Position numbers and translations under genes: made by a program
The notes under the pieces: model-generated
The model's database searches: none
Told to the model about the DNA's origin: nothing
What the model saw: the letters and a program-made list of their open reading frames with translations, nothing else
NCBI GenBank assembly: GCA_017940415.1
Contig: JAGAYR010000010.1
Span: 1-64,000 of the forward strand
DNA from: Lachnospiraceae bacterium
GTDB taxonomy: Bacteria > Bacillota > Clostridia > Lachnospirales > Lachnospiraceae
Length of the DNA stretch: 64,000 nucleotides
Reading direction: 5' to 3'
In this document: piece by piece, positions 42,393 through 51,115 of the stretch
Position numbering within the stretch: position 1 is the stretch's first letter
Layout of the letters: every line of letters starts with the position of its first letter

Positions 42393-43652
42393 TTATAAAA
42401 CGAGCCTCATCACATCTCCCGCTTCGGGACGCGCCTCCTTTCCGCATTCCAAAACTGCCTTTATCATTTCGCTGGCATGTGGACAATTTTCCATTTCGTT
42501 TCCGTCAGGTCCGAACATCTTAACGGCTTTTGCACTGAGATTTGTTCCGTCCGGTTTCATGACCTGAATCTCATCTCCGACGGAGAATTTATTTTTCTGC
42601 ATAAATGTGACAACAGTGTCATCACCTTGAGCTTCGGCAGTTTCTATGCTTCCCAGATAGACCGCCTTGCTCTTATATGTCGTGCCGTCATATATCTGGC
42701 CTTCGGCTGACGGGTTCCCGTAAAAGAAACCGGTTCCGTAAGGTCTGAACGTAGTCATTGATATCTGATCGGCGTAGACTTCCTTTTTGGATTCATACTT
42801 TTCCGGCGATTCGAAATAATCGTCTATCGCACATCTGTATGTTCTTGCAACCGACGCAACATAGAGAGGATTTTTCATTCTTCCCTCTACTTTGAGAGAA
42901 TCTATCCCTGCATTTATCATATCGGGAAGATGATCTATCATGCACAGATCTCTGGAACTGAATATGAAGGTTCCTCTCTCGCTTTCTTCAACAGGCATGT
43001 ATTCGCCCGGTCTGCTTTCTTCACAGACATAATATTTCCACCTGCAGGGATGGGTGCATGCACCGCGGTTTGAATCCCTGCCCGTCATGTATGACGAAAG
43101 CAGGCATCTTCCGGAATAGGATATGCACATGGCTCCGTGTACGAAAGCCTCTATCTCCATATCTGCAGGGATGTTGGCCCTGAGCTCGGAGATCTCCTTA
43201 AGAGACAGCTCTCTTCCCACAACGATCCTTCTCGCTCCCTGTCTGTACCAGAAATTGCAGGTTGCATAATTGGTATTGTTGGCCTGTGTCGAGATGTGAA
43301 TCACACTCTCAGGCCAGTTTTCTTTACAAAGATCGAACATTCCCGGATCGGCAATCAACATCGCGTCGGGTGTCTCGGGCATCCTCGACAATTCTTTAAA
43401 ATACTGCGCAGCATCCTTAAGATCATGGTTGTGCGCCAGGATGTTGGCAGTGATATAGACCTTAACTCCCTGCGCATGTGCCTTGATTATGCACTGCGCC
43501 ATTTCTTCGAGGCCGAAATTCTGCGCCTTCGCGCGAAGCGAAAAGAATTCTCCTCCCATGTATACGGCATCCGCTCCGTATCTGAGCGCCGTTTCGAATG
43601 TATCCGGTCCTCCCGCGGGAAGCAGGAGCTCAGGCTTTTTCTTATTGTTCAT
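42393..43652 (-). CDS. trhP: tRNA hydroxylation protein of the U32 family (TrhP-like)
   Basis: U32 proteins of this type make 5-hydroxyuridine at wobble U34 of tRNA, using prephenate. The 419-residue protein has the U32 core (PELLLPAGGPDTFETALRYG, then CISYSGRCLLSS, with GACTHPCRW). Four conserved Cys residues there probably hold an iron-sulfur cluster. The start at 43652 has AGGAGGAAC and overlaps the trmR stop by 11 bases. The pairing of trmR with trhP copies the B. subtilis yrrM-yrrN-yrrO order and supports the tRNA role over the older peptidase label. Confidence 0.86.
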   Translation of the reverse strand: MNNKKKPELLLPAGGPDTFETALRYGADAVYMGGEFFSLRAKAQNFGLEEMAQCIIKAHAQGVKVYITANILAHNHDLKDAAQYFKELSRMPETPDAMLIADPGMFDLCKENWPESVIHISTQANNTNYATCNFWYRQGARRIVVGRELSLKEISELRANIPADMEIEAFVHGAMCISYSGRCLLSSYMTGRDSNRGACTHPCRWKYYVCEESRPGEYMPVEESERGTFIFSSRDLCMIDHLPDMINAGIDSLKVEGRMKNPLYVASVARTYRCAIDDYFESPEKYESKKEVYADQISMTTFRPYGTGFFYGNPSAEGQIYDGTTYKSKAVYLGSIETAEAQGDDTVVTFMQKNKFSVGDEIQVMKPDGTNLSAKAVKMFGPDGNEMENCPHASEMIKAVLECGKEARPEAGDVMRLVL

Positions 43653-44304
43653 TTGTTCCTCCTGCCTTGTAACTGACAGTAACACCGTCTGCCATGGGTA
43701 GTATCGCCGAAGTCAGATTCGGATTTGAGGCAACTTCGCTTAAGTACATCCTCATCCTGTCGTGAATGGTGCGGTCCCTTCTCCTTACCGCATATCTTGA
43801 TTCGATCACATCGCCGTCCTGCAGGCAATTGTCGGAAACCAGCATTCCGCCGGGAGTAAGCAACCTGATAAGTTCGGGCAGGAAATTGATATACTGCCCT
43901 TTCGCGGAATCCAGAAAGACGAAATCATAGCTTTCACTCTGAAGAGTCGGGAGTATCTTCTCCGCATCTCCTTCCAAAAGAGTGATCCGGCCGTTTTCAC
44001 CGCCGGCATATTCGGCAAAGTTTTCCTTGGCCTTGATGAGTCTGGGCTCATAGTTTTCTATGGTGGTTATATGTGCCTGCGGTGCATATTCGTGCATAAG
44101 AAGTGCCGAAAAGCCTACGGCGGTTCCGACCTCCAGGATATTTACAGGCCTGACATATCCCATGAGAAATCTGAGAAGCCCGCAAACGCTGGGTCTGATT
44201 ATGGGAATTCCGTCATCCAGAGCCTCGGCCTTTACTTTTTCCAGGCTGTCCGCCAGAGGCAGCGACGTAAGTTCTATGTATTTTTCGGTGCGATCTATAT
44301 GCAT
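43642..44304 (-). CDS. trmR: tRNA 5-hydroxyuridine methyltransferase (TrmR-like)
   Basis: SAM-dependent O-methyltransferase that turns ho5U34 into 5-methoxyuridine. The 220-residue protein is of the catechol-O-methyltransferase type: SAM motif ILEVGTAVGFSALLM (about residues 56-70), acidic IENYEP, metal-binding FVFLDSAKGQY and the SDNCLQDG segment. Adjacent trhP makes the tRNA role likely. A terminator (44323-44347) separates it from the MltG-like gene, so it needs its own promoter, which I cannot find, or read-through. Ribosome site is weak. Confidence 0.85.
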   Translation of the reverse strand: MHIDRTEKYIELTSLPLADSLEKVKAEALDDGIPIIRPSVCGLLRFLMGYVRPVNILEVGTAVGFSALLMHEYAPQAHITTIENYEPRLIKAKENFAEYAGGENGRITLLEGDAEKILPTLQSESYDFVFLDSAKGQYINFLPELIRLLTPGGMLVSDNCLQDGDVIESRYAVRRRDRTIHDRMRMYLSEVASNPNLTSAILPMADGVTVSYKAGGTNEQ

Positions 44305-44322
44305 AATCCGCGTTTTTTTCCT

Positions 44323-44347
44323 AAAAAGGGCGTCCCTAAGGACGCCC
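44323..44347 (-). terminator. terminator between the MltG-like gene and trmR
   Basis: An 8-bp GC stem (GGGCGTCC / GGACGCCC) with a 4-base loop is followed on the minus strand by TTTTTAGG. It could act as an attenuator for trmR-trhP-LCP. Confidence 0.82.
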
Positions 44348-44358
44348 CCACATTTTTA

Positions 44359-44868
44359 TCAATTATCCCCTTCGGTTTCAGCCTGTTCTTCGGATTCGCC
44401 TTCCTCCGTCAGAACAGATTCATCCACGATATTTTCAGCGTTCGGAGAAACGGGCTCTCCGATCACAGATTCATCCAATTCCTCGGCAGACGCTGTGATC
44501 TCGGCAATTTGAGCAAACATGTCCTCAGCCGTCTGATCGGTACTGAAAGTGTAAGTTCCTCCCTTTACGCCTTCACGGTATTCAGAAGCGTAATACTGAA
44601 GCGCAAAGAGTATCGAATCTCTGGAAAGACCTTTTTCTTCAAAAAGCTCTCCCAATTCCTTGGCGGTAAAATCAACGGGTATTTCAACCGTCACCTCACG
44701 TCCGTACCCCTCCGGAGCCATGGGGTCTTCGGTGAACACCCTGTATCCGAGATCGTAGCACCTGGTGGCACCCTTGATCACAAAATATACTATTACTACC
44801 CACATCACGACCCTGAAGACTATGTCCAGGACCGAGAAGGATAAAAACATTGCTTTCTTTTTATTCAT
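44359..44868 (-). CDS. short MltG/YceG-like membrane protein without catalytic domain
   Basis: A 169-residue protein with one transmembrane helix (about 12-36) and a domain resembling the LysM-like start of the transglycosylase MltG (VEIPVDFTAKELGELFEEKG, then YREGVKGGTYTFSTDQTAED). The MltG catalytic domain is missing. Residues 125-169 are an acidic Glu/Thr-rich tail. Its position between ylbF and trmR matches that of yrrL/mltG in Bacillus, so it may be a reduced version that regulates glycan synthesis without cutting. It lies five bases after the ylbF-like gene's partner upstream. Confidence 0.78.
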   Translation of the reverse strand: MNKKKAMFLSFSVLDIVFRVVMWVVIVYFVIKGATRCYDLGYRVFTEDPMAPEGYGREVTVEIPVDFTAKELGELFEEKGLSRDSILFALQYYASEYREGVKGGTYTFSTDQTAEDMFAQIAEITASAEELDESVIGEPVSPNAENIVDESVLTEEGESEEQAETEGDN

Positions 44869-44873
44869 AACTA

Positions 44874-45197
44874 TTATTCAAAATCCAGTGCTTCCGTGAT
44901 GCGGTATGAGGTATCCTGCATCATCTTACATAGTGCGAGCTCTGCTTCGAAAAACTGATCCGCCACAGGGTTCTGAGCTCTGAAACCCAGCATTTCCGTC
45001 CTGAAAGAATCGTATTCGCCCAGGTCGATGTCATCAGACTGCTGAAAATTATAATTCCTCATCCTGAAATCATCAACCCTGCGCTTCAGATCCGGATCTT
45101 TCTTAAGTTCGTCCAGGGCACGTCTGTACTCCTGATAAACCTCCGATCCCTTAAGGGCTGCTATATATGTCTGTAATGCAGCTTCGATGTATTCCAA
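44874..45197 (-). CDS. YlbF/YmcA family protein
   Basis: A 107-residue helical protein (IAALKGSEVYQEYRRALDEL, then FEAELALCKMMQDTSYRITE) with the YlbF/YmcA pattern. In B. subtilis YlbF, YmcA and YaaT form a complex that directs RNase Y processing and affects sporulation and competence. It starts at a TTG with AGGAG upstream and lies nine bases after rnjA, which suits an RNA-processing role. Confidence 0.85.
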   Translation of the reverse strand: MEYIEAALQTYIAALKGSEVYQEYRRALDELKKDPDLKRRVDDFRMRNYNFQQSDDIDLGEYDSFRTEMLGFRAQNPVADQFFEAELALCKMMQDTSYRITEALDFE

Positions 45198-45206
45198 ATC
45201 AGTCTC

Positions 45207-46904
45207 CTATACTTCCTCGATTATGGGAAGGATCATGGGCTTACGCTTAAGATTCTTCCATACAAAATCACCTATGGAATCCTTGACGGAAGTTTTGATG
45301 GTATTCCAGTCCGCTCCGCCGTCGATACATTTCTCAACGGTTATCAGAGCAACCTCCGAAGCCTGGGACAGAAGATCTTCCGACTCTTTGATATATACAA
45401 AGCCTCTCGATACGATATCGGGTCCCGCAATAAGCTGACCCTCTGAGGTAATACTCATGCAAACGATTATGATTCCGTCCGCAGCAAGTCTCTGTCTGTC
45501 TCTCAGAACCACGTTTCCGACATCACCTACACCGGATCCGTCGACGAGAATGTCCCCTACGGATACCTTACCGGTGATCTCCGCGCTGTCCGCATCGAGC
45601 TCAAGAACATCTCCGCTTGAAAGAATCCTGATCCTGTCCTTGGAGAATCCCAGATCCTGAGCTATTGCCGCCTGTGCCATCAAATGCTTGTACTCCCCGT
45701 GAACGGGTACCGAATACTTAGGCTGGACAAGGCTGTAGATAAGCTTTATCTCTTCCTGGCAGGCATGGCCGGATACATGTACATCCTGGTAAGCAACCCG
45801 TACTCCTTTTTGAAGGAGCTGATTAATGATCTTGGTTACGGGCTTCTCATTTCCCGGAATGGGATGTGATGAGAAAATAACCGTATCTCCCGCACCTATG
45901 GTGATCTTCCTGTGGGTTCCGTCAGCCATTCTCGAAAGAGCGGCCATGCTCTCGCCCTGGCTTCCCGTTGTGATGATAACCTGCTTATCTGAGGGTATTT
46001 CTTTCATCTCATCGAGAGTCACAAGGGTATTCTCGGGAATCTCTATGCGCTCAAGGCGCTGTGCGGTATCTATGATATTGACCATGCTTCGGCCCTCGAC
46101 GGCAACTTTTCTGCCGAATTTATAGGCCGTGTTGATGATCTGACGAACTCTGTCAACATTCGATGCGAAGGTAGCAACAAATATTCTGGAATTTTTGTTC
46201 TGCTCAAACAGATTGTCGAAAATGGGCGCCAGGGTTTTCTCGGAAGGAGTAAAGCCCGGACGTTCGGCATTTGTGGAGTCACACATAAGTGCAAGTACTC
46301 CCTTTTTACCGATCTCGGCAAATCTCTGAAGGTCGATGGAGTCTCCGTATACGGGAGTGTAATCAACCTTAAAATCACCTGTGTGGACTACGCATCCTAC
46401 GGGTGAATAAATAGCAAGGGCCGCTGCATCAACAATACTGTGATTGGTACGGATAAACTCAACTCTGAAAGCTCCCAGGTTGATGGACTGTCCGAAGGTT
46501 ACCACCTTTCGTCTTACGGTATCCATCAGGCTGGTGCCCTGTGCGGAGTGATCCTTGTCATATTCCGTAAGTTTATGCTCTATGAGACCCATGGTGAGTC
46601 TGGTAGCATAAACCGCGGCGGGTACCCTGGCCAGAATATAGGCAATGGCGCCTATGTGATCCTCGTGCCCGTGGGTGATGACGAAGCCTTTCAGCTTGTC
46701 GTAGTTTTCCTCAATATAGGATACATCGGGAATTACGAGGTCTATTCCCAGCATGTCATCCTGCGGAAATGCGAGTCCGCAATCCACAACGATAATACTG
46801 TCTTCGTATTCGAAGGCAGTGATGTTCATTCCGATCTGTTCAAGCCCTCCCAAAGGGATGATCTTAAGCTTGGACGTCGGAATCTCTTTATTATTGTTAC
46901 TCAA
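45207..46904 (-). CDS. rnj: ribonuclease J
   Basis: Metallo-beta-lactamase/beta-CASP ribonuclease with 5'-3' exo- and endonuclease activity for mRNA decay and rRNA maturation. The 565-residue protein has the metal motif HGHEDHIGA (about residue 77), the beta-CASP domain with TGSQGESMAALSR, the VSGHACQEE motif and a C-terminal domain. A TTG start with AAAGGA upstream is chosen. It follows DUF1292 by 44 bases. A single copy here suggests a J1-type enzyme. Confidence 0.95.
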   Translation of the reverse strand: MSNNNKEIPTSKLKIIPLGGLEQIGMNITAFEYEDSIIVVDCGLAFPQDDMLGIDLVIPDVSYIEENYDKLKGFVITHGHEDHIGAIAYILARVPAAVYATRLTMGLIEHKLTEYDKDHSAQGTSLMDTVRRKVVTFGQSINLGAFRVEFIRTNHSIVDAAALAIYSPVGCVVHTGDFKVDYTPVYGDSIDLQRFAEIGKKGVLALMCDSTNAERPGFTPSEKTLAPIFDNLFEQNKNSRIFVATFASNVDRVRQIINTAYKFGRKVAVEGRSMVNIIDTAQRLERIEIPENTLVTLDEMKEIPSDKQVIITTGSQGESMAALSRMADGTHRKITIGAGDTVIFSSHPIPGNEKPVTKIINQLLQKGVRVAYQDVHVSGHACQEEIKLIYSLVQPKYSVPVHGEYKHLMAQAAIAQDLGFSKDRIRILSSGDVLELDADSAEITGKVSVGDILVDGSGVGDVGNVVLRDRQRLAADGIIIVCMSITSEGQLIAGPDIVSRGFVYIKESEDLLSQASEVALITVEKCIDGGADWNTIKTSVKDSIGDFVWKNLKRKPMILPIIEEV

Positions 46905-46948
46905 TATAGGTTTTCCTTTCTCCTACGGAAAAAGAAATCGTAAACCCG

Positions 46949-47239
46949 TTACTCTTCTTCTCTCTCAAGAGCGATATCATCGAGAAGGTCCTCGAAGACA
47001 GGTGCCAGGGCGTCGAGCTCGTCATCATCAGATACGATCACGTATCTGCTTTCCTCTTCGCCTTCCTCCGACATGTCCTTGAGGATAAGAGCCTCTCCGT
47101 CGCCTTCTTCAAAATCGGTAACCAGGATATAGTTGTGCCCACCAAGCCTGGTCTGCTCCAGCACGAAGAATTCAACGGGGTCTGCTCCCTCGGGTTTAAA
47201 GATTATCTTTTCCAGTTTCTTTTCGTTATCTTCATTCAT
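46949..47239 (-). CDS. DUF1292 protein (YrzB-like)
   Basis: A 96-residue acidic protein with the DUF1292 layout (FFVLEQTRLGGHNYILVTDF, then ALILKDMSEE and SDDDELDALAPVF). The function is unknown. In Bacillus yrzB lies between ruvX (yrrK) and mltG (yrrL), the same context as here. Its ATG overlaps the ruvX stop by eight bases. Confidence 0.88.
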   Translation of the reverse strand: MNEDNEKKLEKIIFKPEGADPVEFFVLEQTRLGGHNYILVTDFEEGDGEALILKDMSEEGEEESRYVIVSDDDELDALAPVFEDLLDDIALEREEE

Positions 47240-47678
47240 GTTTATAGGTTTCCCTGTTCATGTAGCTCTGCAGGATAAGCTGCGCGGCTATCATATCAAC
47301 ATATTTTTTGTGTTCGTTTCTGGGAACGTCGGCTTCATCCATGATCTCGTCGGCTTCCACGGTGGTAAGTCTCTCATCTTCCATGATGACTTCAAGTCCG
47401 GTCCTGCGTCTTAAACTGTCCGCAAATTCGTTGGTCAGGCGTACTCTTTCTCCCTCATCCCCCGACAGCATGAGAGGATTTCCGAGAATTATCTTACCCA
47501 CATCATATTCAAGGATCAGTGCCTCGATACGAGCGAGAGTCTTACGTAGTTTGTTAGGGTGGTCGCGTCTTATTATCTCAACAGGCGAAGCTGCAAGAAA
47601 AAGCGGGTCGCTGACCGCTACACCCACTGTCTTCGACCCGAAATCCAAACCCATTAATCTTTTTCCGTTTGCTTCCAT
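47232..47678 (-). CDS. ruvX: RuvX/YqgF RNase H-like nuclease
   Basis: Nuclease of the YqgF family, thought to resolve Holliday junctions or mature 16S rRNA. The 148-residue protein has the N-terminal acid motif GLDFGSKTVGVAVSDP, KIILGNPLMLSGDEG, the EDERLTTVEADEI motif, and the late Asp in KYVDMIAAQLILQ. It is in the standard ireB-ruvX order, 15 bases after ireB. Confidence 0.94.
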   Translation of the reverse strand: MEANGKRLMGLDFGSKTVGVAVSDPLFLAASPVEIIRRDHPNKLRKTLARIEALILEYDVGKIILGNPLMLSGDEGERVRLTNEFADSLRRRTGLEVIMEDERLTTVEADEIMDEADVPRNEHKKYVDMIAAQLILQSYMNRETYKHE

Positions 47679-47693
47679 CAGGCGATACCGAAA

Positions 47694-47957
47694 TCAGTTC
47701 CAGCCCTTGCTTGCAATATATTCCAAGAGAAGCTCTTCAACCAGTTCATCTCTCTCTACTTTCATGATGAGAGATCTTGCACCCTTATGGCTGGTAATAT
47801 AAGTGGGGTCTCCGCTCATGATATATCCAACGATCTGATTGACGGGATTGTAACCTTTTTCCTGAAGTGCCTCGTAAACCTCTTCAAGAACCGATGCCGC
47901 GCCCGAATCATCGGTGGGCACCTCAAAATACTGAGTATGTGTGTTGTCCCTGGGCAT
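47694..47957 (-). CDS. ireB: IreB family regulatory phosphoprotein
   Basis: An 87-residue protein. In enterococci IreB is phosphorylated by the kinase IreK and tempers cephalosporin resistance. The family pattern is intact ([20 protein letters not shown], then [20 protein letters not shown]). Thr residues near the N-terminus ([12 protein letters not shown]) may be phosphorylated. It heads the ireB-ruvX-DUF1292-rnjA run behind the promoter at 47998-48026. Confidence 0.95.
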   Translation of the reverse strand: MPRDNTHTQYFEVPTDDSGAASVLEEVYEALQEKGYNPVNQIVGYIMSGDPTYITSHKGARSLIMKVERDELVEELLLEYIASKGWN

Positions 47958-47997
47958 CAGATCACCTCCCGTTCCCTCGTTAGTTCATACATAAGAG

Positions 47998-48026
47998 ATT
48001 TTACCCCATATACACGGTAATTTCAA
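47998..48026 (-). promoter_or_regulatory. sigma-A promoter of the ireB-ruvX operon
   Basis: On the minus strand TTGAAA (48021-48026), 17 bases, TAAAAT (47998-48003), about 40 bases ahead of ireB. Confidence 0.82.
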
Positions 48027-48077
48027 GTTTTTGGGGCTTTCGCCCCGGGCGGAATGCTTCAAATAAATGCTTTTTTG

Positions 48078-48106
48078 TTGCGGTTAAGAGGTTAAACTGT
48101 TAAAAT
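48078..48106 (+). promoter_or_regulatory. sigma-A promoter of thiI
   Basis: TTGCGG (48078-48083), 17 bases, TAAAAT (48101-48106), 33 bases before the ATG at 48140. Confidence 0.75.
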
Positions 48107-48139
48107 GTGTCACGCACATAAATTAAAGAGGCAACGATA

Positions 48140-49351
48140 ATGAATAAAGAGATATTCAATACGTTTTTGATCAAATATGCCGAGATCGGCATCAAAGGAA
48201 ATAACAGGTATCTTTTTGAGGATGCTCTCTGCGCACATATAGGCGCAGCCATGAAGACCATCCCCGGAAGATACATTACCCGCAAGACTCCCGGAAGAAT
48301 CTTCCTGGAGTGCTATAACGATGAGAAAAAGGGGGATTTTGACTTCGATAAGGTTGTCGAAAAGCTCACCCATATCTTCGGTATCGTGTATATCTGCCCC
48401 GTTATCGTAACAGAGGACGAAGGAGAGGAAAGACTCCGTGAAAAGTGCGTCGATTACTGGAGAAGCATGTACGGAGAAAATGCATCGGGCACCTTCAAAG
48501 TAGCCTGCAGAAGAGGCAGAAAGAATTATCCCTTAAATTCCATGGAAGTAGCCGCAGATATCGGAGAAGCCATGATAGATGCTTTCCCGAATATCAAAGT
48601 AGATGTCAGAAAGCCCGATAAATTCCTGAATGTTGAGATCAGGGACAAGATCTACATCTACAGCGAGTCCATAGACGGCCCAGGCGGAATGCCCGTAGGC
48701 ACCAACGGAAAAGGAATGCTCCTTCTCTCCGGCGGTATCGATTCTCCCGTTGCCGGATACATGATATCCAAGAGAGGCGTATCCCTTGATGCGGTGTATT
48801 TCAACGCCCCTCCCTATACCTCGGAAAGAGCAAAACAGAAGGTTATCGACCTTGCGAAGATCATCTCCGCTTACACAGGCCCCATCAACCTTCATATCAT
48901 AAATTTCACCGACATCCAGCTGGCAATCTATGAGAAGTGCCCTCACGACGAGCTCACCATCATCATGCGCAGATATATGATGAGGATTGCGGAGCATCTG
49001 GCTTACGAGAACGGATGTCACGGACTCATCACCGGCGAGAGCGTCGGACAGGTAGCATCCCAGACCTTCGCATCCCTTGTATGCACCAATGAGGTCTGCA
49101 CCCTTCCCGTATTAAGACCACTCATCGCTTTCGATAAGCAGGATATCGTTGAGATCTCCGAGAAGATCGGAACTTACGAAACTTCCATCCTTCCCTACGA
49201 GGACTGCTGCACTATATTTGTTGCAAAGCACCCCGTAACCAATCCCAGCAGGCCCGTTATCCAGAAGCACGAGCATAAGCTTGATGACGTGATCGAAGAG
49301 CTTCTTGCCAAGGCCTATGAAACCGATGAGATCGTTGAAATCGGAAAATAA
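48140..49351 (+). CDS. thiI: tRNA 4-thiouridine synthetase ThiI
   Basis: Makes s4U8 in tRNA with sulfur from a cysteine desulfurase. The 403-residue protein has the NFLD/THUMP region (about 60-170), the PP-loop ATPase motif LLSGGIDSPVAGYM (about 195) and the domain end EDCCTIFVAKHP. There is no C-terminal rhodanese domain, so it is the short Gram-positive type. The desulfurase at 56372 could supply sulfur. It is monocistronic. Confidence 0.96.
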   Translation: MNKEIFNTFLIKYAEIGIKGNNRYLFEDALCAHIGAAMKTIPGRYITRKTPGRIFLECYNDEKKGDFDFDKVVEKLTHIFGIVYICPVIVTEDEGEERLREKCVDYWRSMYGENASGTFKVACRRGRKNYPLNSMEVAADIGEAMIDAFPNIKVDVRKPDKFLNVEIRDKIYIYSESIDGPGGMPVGTNGKGMLLLSGGIDSPVAGYMISKRGVSLDAVYFNAPPYTSERAKQKVIDLAKIISAYTGPINLHIINFTDIQLAIYEKCPHDELTIIMRRYMMRIAEHLAYENGCHGLITGESVGQVASQTFASLVCTNEVCTLPVLRPLIAFDKQDIVEISEKIGTYETSILPYEDCCTIFVAKHPVTNPSRPVIQKHEHKLDDVIEELLAKAYETDEIVEIGK

Positions 49352-49357
49352 GCAAAA

Positions 49358-49390
49358 AATAAGACCGAAAGCGTCAGCCTTCGGTCTTAT
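49358..49390. terminator. terminator between thiI and the HPr-like gene
   Basis: A 9-bp stem (AAGACCGAA / TTCGGTCTT) with a 10-base loop lies between the convergent genes. The minus strand continues into ATTTTTTG, the plus strand into ATATCTTA. Confidence 0.75.
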
Positions 49391-49407
49391 ATCTTAATTC
49401 GGTGTGA

Positions 49408-49638
49408 TCATACCTGATACTGCTTAAGAACCTCGAGAACATCATCAGCGCCGCCTTCGGTGTGGATGTTGAGGTCGATGGGCTTGGAAAGATCAAGGCT
49501 GAAGATACCCATAATGGACTTAGCGTCGATTACGTATCTTCCTGATACAAGGTCGAAATCATACTCGAACTTGGTAATGTCGTTAACGAAGCTCTTTACC
49601 TTGTCGATTGAATTAAGAGAAATCTTTACTGTTTTCAT
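49408..49638 (-). CDS. HPr-like protein lacking the active-site histidine
   Basis: A 76-residue protein of the HPr fold. The regulatory-Ser helix is preserved (AKSIMGIFSLDLSKPIDL, Ser at about 41), as is the C-terminal helix. The phosphorylation loop that reads GIHARPA in HPr is replaced (LNSIDKVKSFVNDITKFE), so His15 is missing. It cannot take part in PTS sugar phosphotransfer but could be phosphorylated on Ser like B. subtilis Crh and act in catabolite control. It has its own good promoter. Confidence 0.85.
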   Translation of the reverse strand: MKTVKISLNSIDKVKSFVNDITKFEYDFDLVSGRYVIDAKSIMGIFSLDLSKPIDLNIHTEGGADDVLEVLKQYQV

Positions 49639-49696
49639 TATGAAAATACCTCCTTATTTCTCTGGAAATAACGTTTTCCATAGATGTTACGATGTC

Positions 49697-49725
49697 ATCA
49701 TATCTATTAAGAAATAGAATGTCAA
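49697..49725 (-). promoter_or_regulatory. sigma-A promoter of the HPr-like gene
   Basis: On the minus strand TTGACA (49720-49725), 17 bases, TATGAT (49697-49702), about 60 bases before the start. Confidence 0.8.
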
Positions 49726-49760
49726 GGCAGTAAAAAGGCTAAATCTTGAGGCAATTTAAC

Positions 49761-51092
49761 TTGAAAACTATAGCTTTCCACAACTTAGGCTGTAAGGTCA
49801 ACGCATACGAGACGGAAATAATGATGCAGAACGCACAAGAAGAAGGGTATGAAATTGTGCGGTTTTCACAGTTTTCCGACATTTATGTGATCAACACTTG
49901 CACCGTAACAAATATAGCTGACAGAAAAAGCAGACAAATGCTCCATAAAGTCAGAAAGCTCAACCCCGATGCGGTAGTGGTTGCGGTGGGCTGTTACGTC
50001 CAGACCGGTAAGGAAGCTCTGCTCAAAGATCCCCTTGTAGATATCTGCATCGGAAACAATCATAAGGGCGAGCTGGTTAAGATACTGGCCGATTTCTTTG
50101 AAAATCAAAAGAAAAAGACCGCCATCATCGACGACCTTGGAATTCCTTCCGACTACGAGAAAATGACCCTCGATACCGTAACGGACAGAGTAAGAACATT
50201 TGTTAAGATCCAGGACGGCTGCAACCAGTTCTGTACATACTGTGCCATCCCTCTTGCAAGAGGCAGAGTAAGGAGCCGCGATAAGGAAGACATCATCTCC
50301 GAGATCAAAACCCTCGTAGGTAAAGGCTGTAAAGAAATAGTTCTCACGGGTATCCATGTAGGTTCATACGGAATAGATATGGACGAAAACGGAAAACAAT
50401 CCGGTGACTACGGCGGATACAGCAAACTTATTGACCTTGTAGAAGAGATTTCGAAGATCGAGGGACTGGGAAGGATCAGATTAAGCTCCGTAGAGCCCAG
50501 AATAATCTCCGATGAAAACGCAAAACGTCTGGCCGCTCTTCCCAACCTGTGTCCTCACTTCCATCTCTCACTTCAGAGCGGATGTGATGCCACACTTAAG
50601 AGAATGAACAGGCACTATTCTACGGATGACTATTATGAAAGTGTTCTGGCACTGAGAAAGTATTTCGATGATCCCGCCATCACCACCGATGTCATAGCAG
50701 GCTTCCCCGGTGAGACGGATGAAGAATTTGACACAACTGTCGCTTTTGTAAAAAAAGTCGCATTCTCCGACATGCACATATTCAAATTCTCACCGAGAAA
50801 AAATACCCGTGCCGCGGTAATGGACGGACAGTTGTCCGAAGACATTAAGAATAAACGAAGTGACATACTTCTGGACCTTGCACTGGAAGGTGCGGGAAGA
50901 TACATGAAGAGCCATATAGGCAGAACCGAAGAAGTTCTTCTGGAAGAAGAAAAGACCCTCCTCGGAAAAAGATATATGATCGGACACACTCCCGATTACA
51001 TCCCGGTTGCGGTTCCTTCGGAAGGACAGGCTCCCGGAGATATCGTAAGCGTAACACTTTCGGGAATGCTCACGGATGAGATAATGCAGTAA
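49761..51092 (+). CDS. mtaB: tRNA t6A37 methylthiotransferase MtaB
   Basis: Radical-SAM enzyme converting t6A37 to ms2t6A in tRNAs reading ANN codons. The 443-residue protein has the N-terminal cluster domain with three Cys (LGCKVN, NTCTVTN, VGCYVQ), the radical SAM CxxxCxxC in DGCNQFCTYCAIPLARG (about 150), and a C-terminal TRAM domain. The KVN and NTC patterns match the MtaB group more than MiaB or RimO. I prefer the TTG at 49761 (MKTIAFHNLGC) with GAGG upstream. The frame is also open from a TTG at 49746. Confidence 0.92.
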   Translation: MKTIAFHNLGCKVNAYETEIMMQNAQEEGYEIVRFSQFSDIYVINTCTVTNIADRKSRQMLHKVRKLNPDAVVVAVGCYVQTGKEALLKDPLVDICIGNNHKGELVKILADFFENQKKKTAIIDDLGIPSDYEKMTLDTVTDRVRTFVKIQDGCNQFCTYCAIPLARGRVRSRDKEDIISEIKTLVGKGCKEIVLTGIHVGSYGIDMDENGKQSGDYGGYSKLIDLVEEISKIEGLGRIRLSSVEPRIISDENAKRLAALPNLCPHFHLSLQSGCDATLKRMNRHYSTDDYYESVLALRKYFDDPAITTDVIAGFPGETDEEFDTTVAFVKKVAFSDMHIFKFSPRKNTRAAVMDGQLSEDIKNKRSDILLDLALEGAGRYMKSHIGRTEEVLLEEEKTLLGKRYMIGHTPDYIPVAVPSEGQAPGDIVSVTLSGMLTDEIMQ

Positions 51093-51115
51093 TTCACCGG
51101 CCCCACCGGCATTTA

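Noticed and set aside
48032..48046. GGGGC-TTTCG-CCCC hairpin as a terminator between ireB and thiI
   Set aside because: It is short, has no T-run and lies between divergent promoters where no transcript ends.
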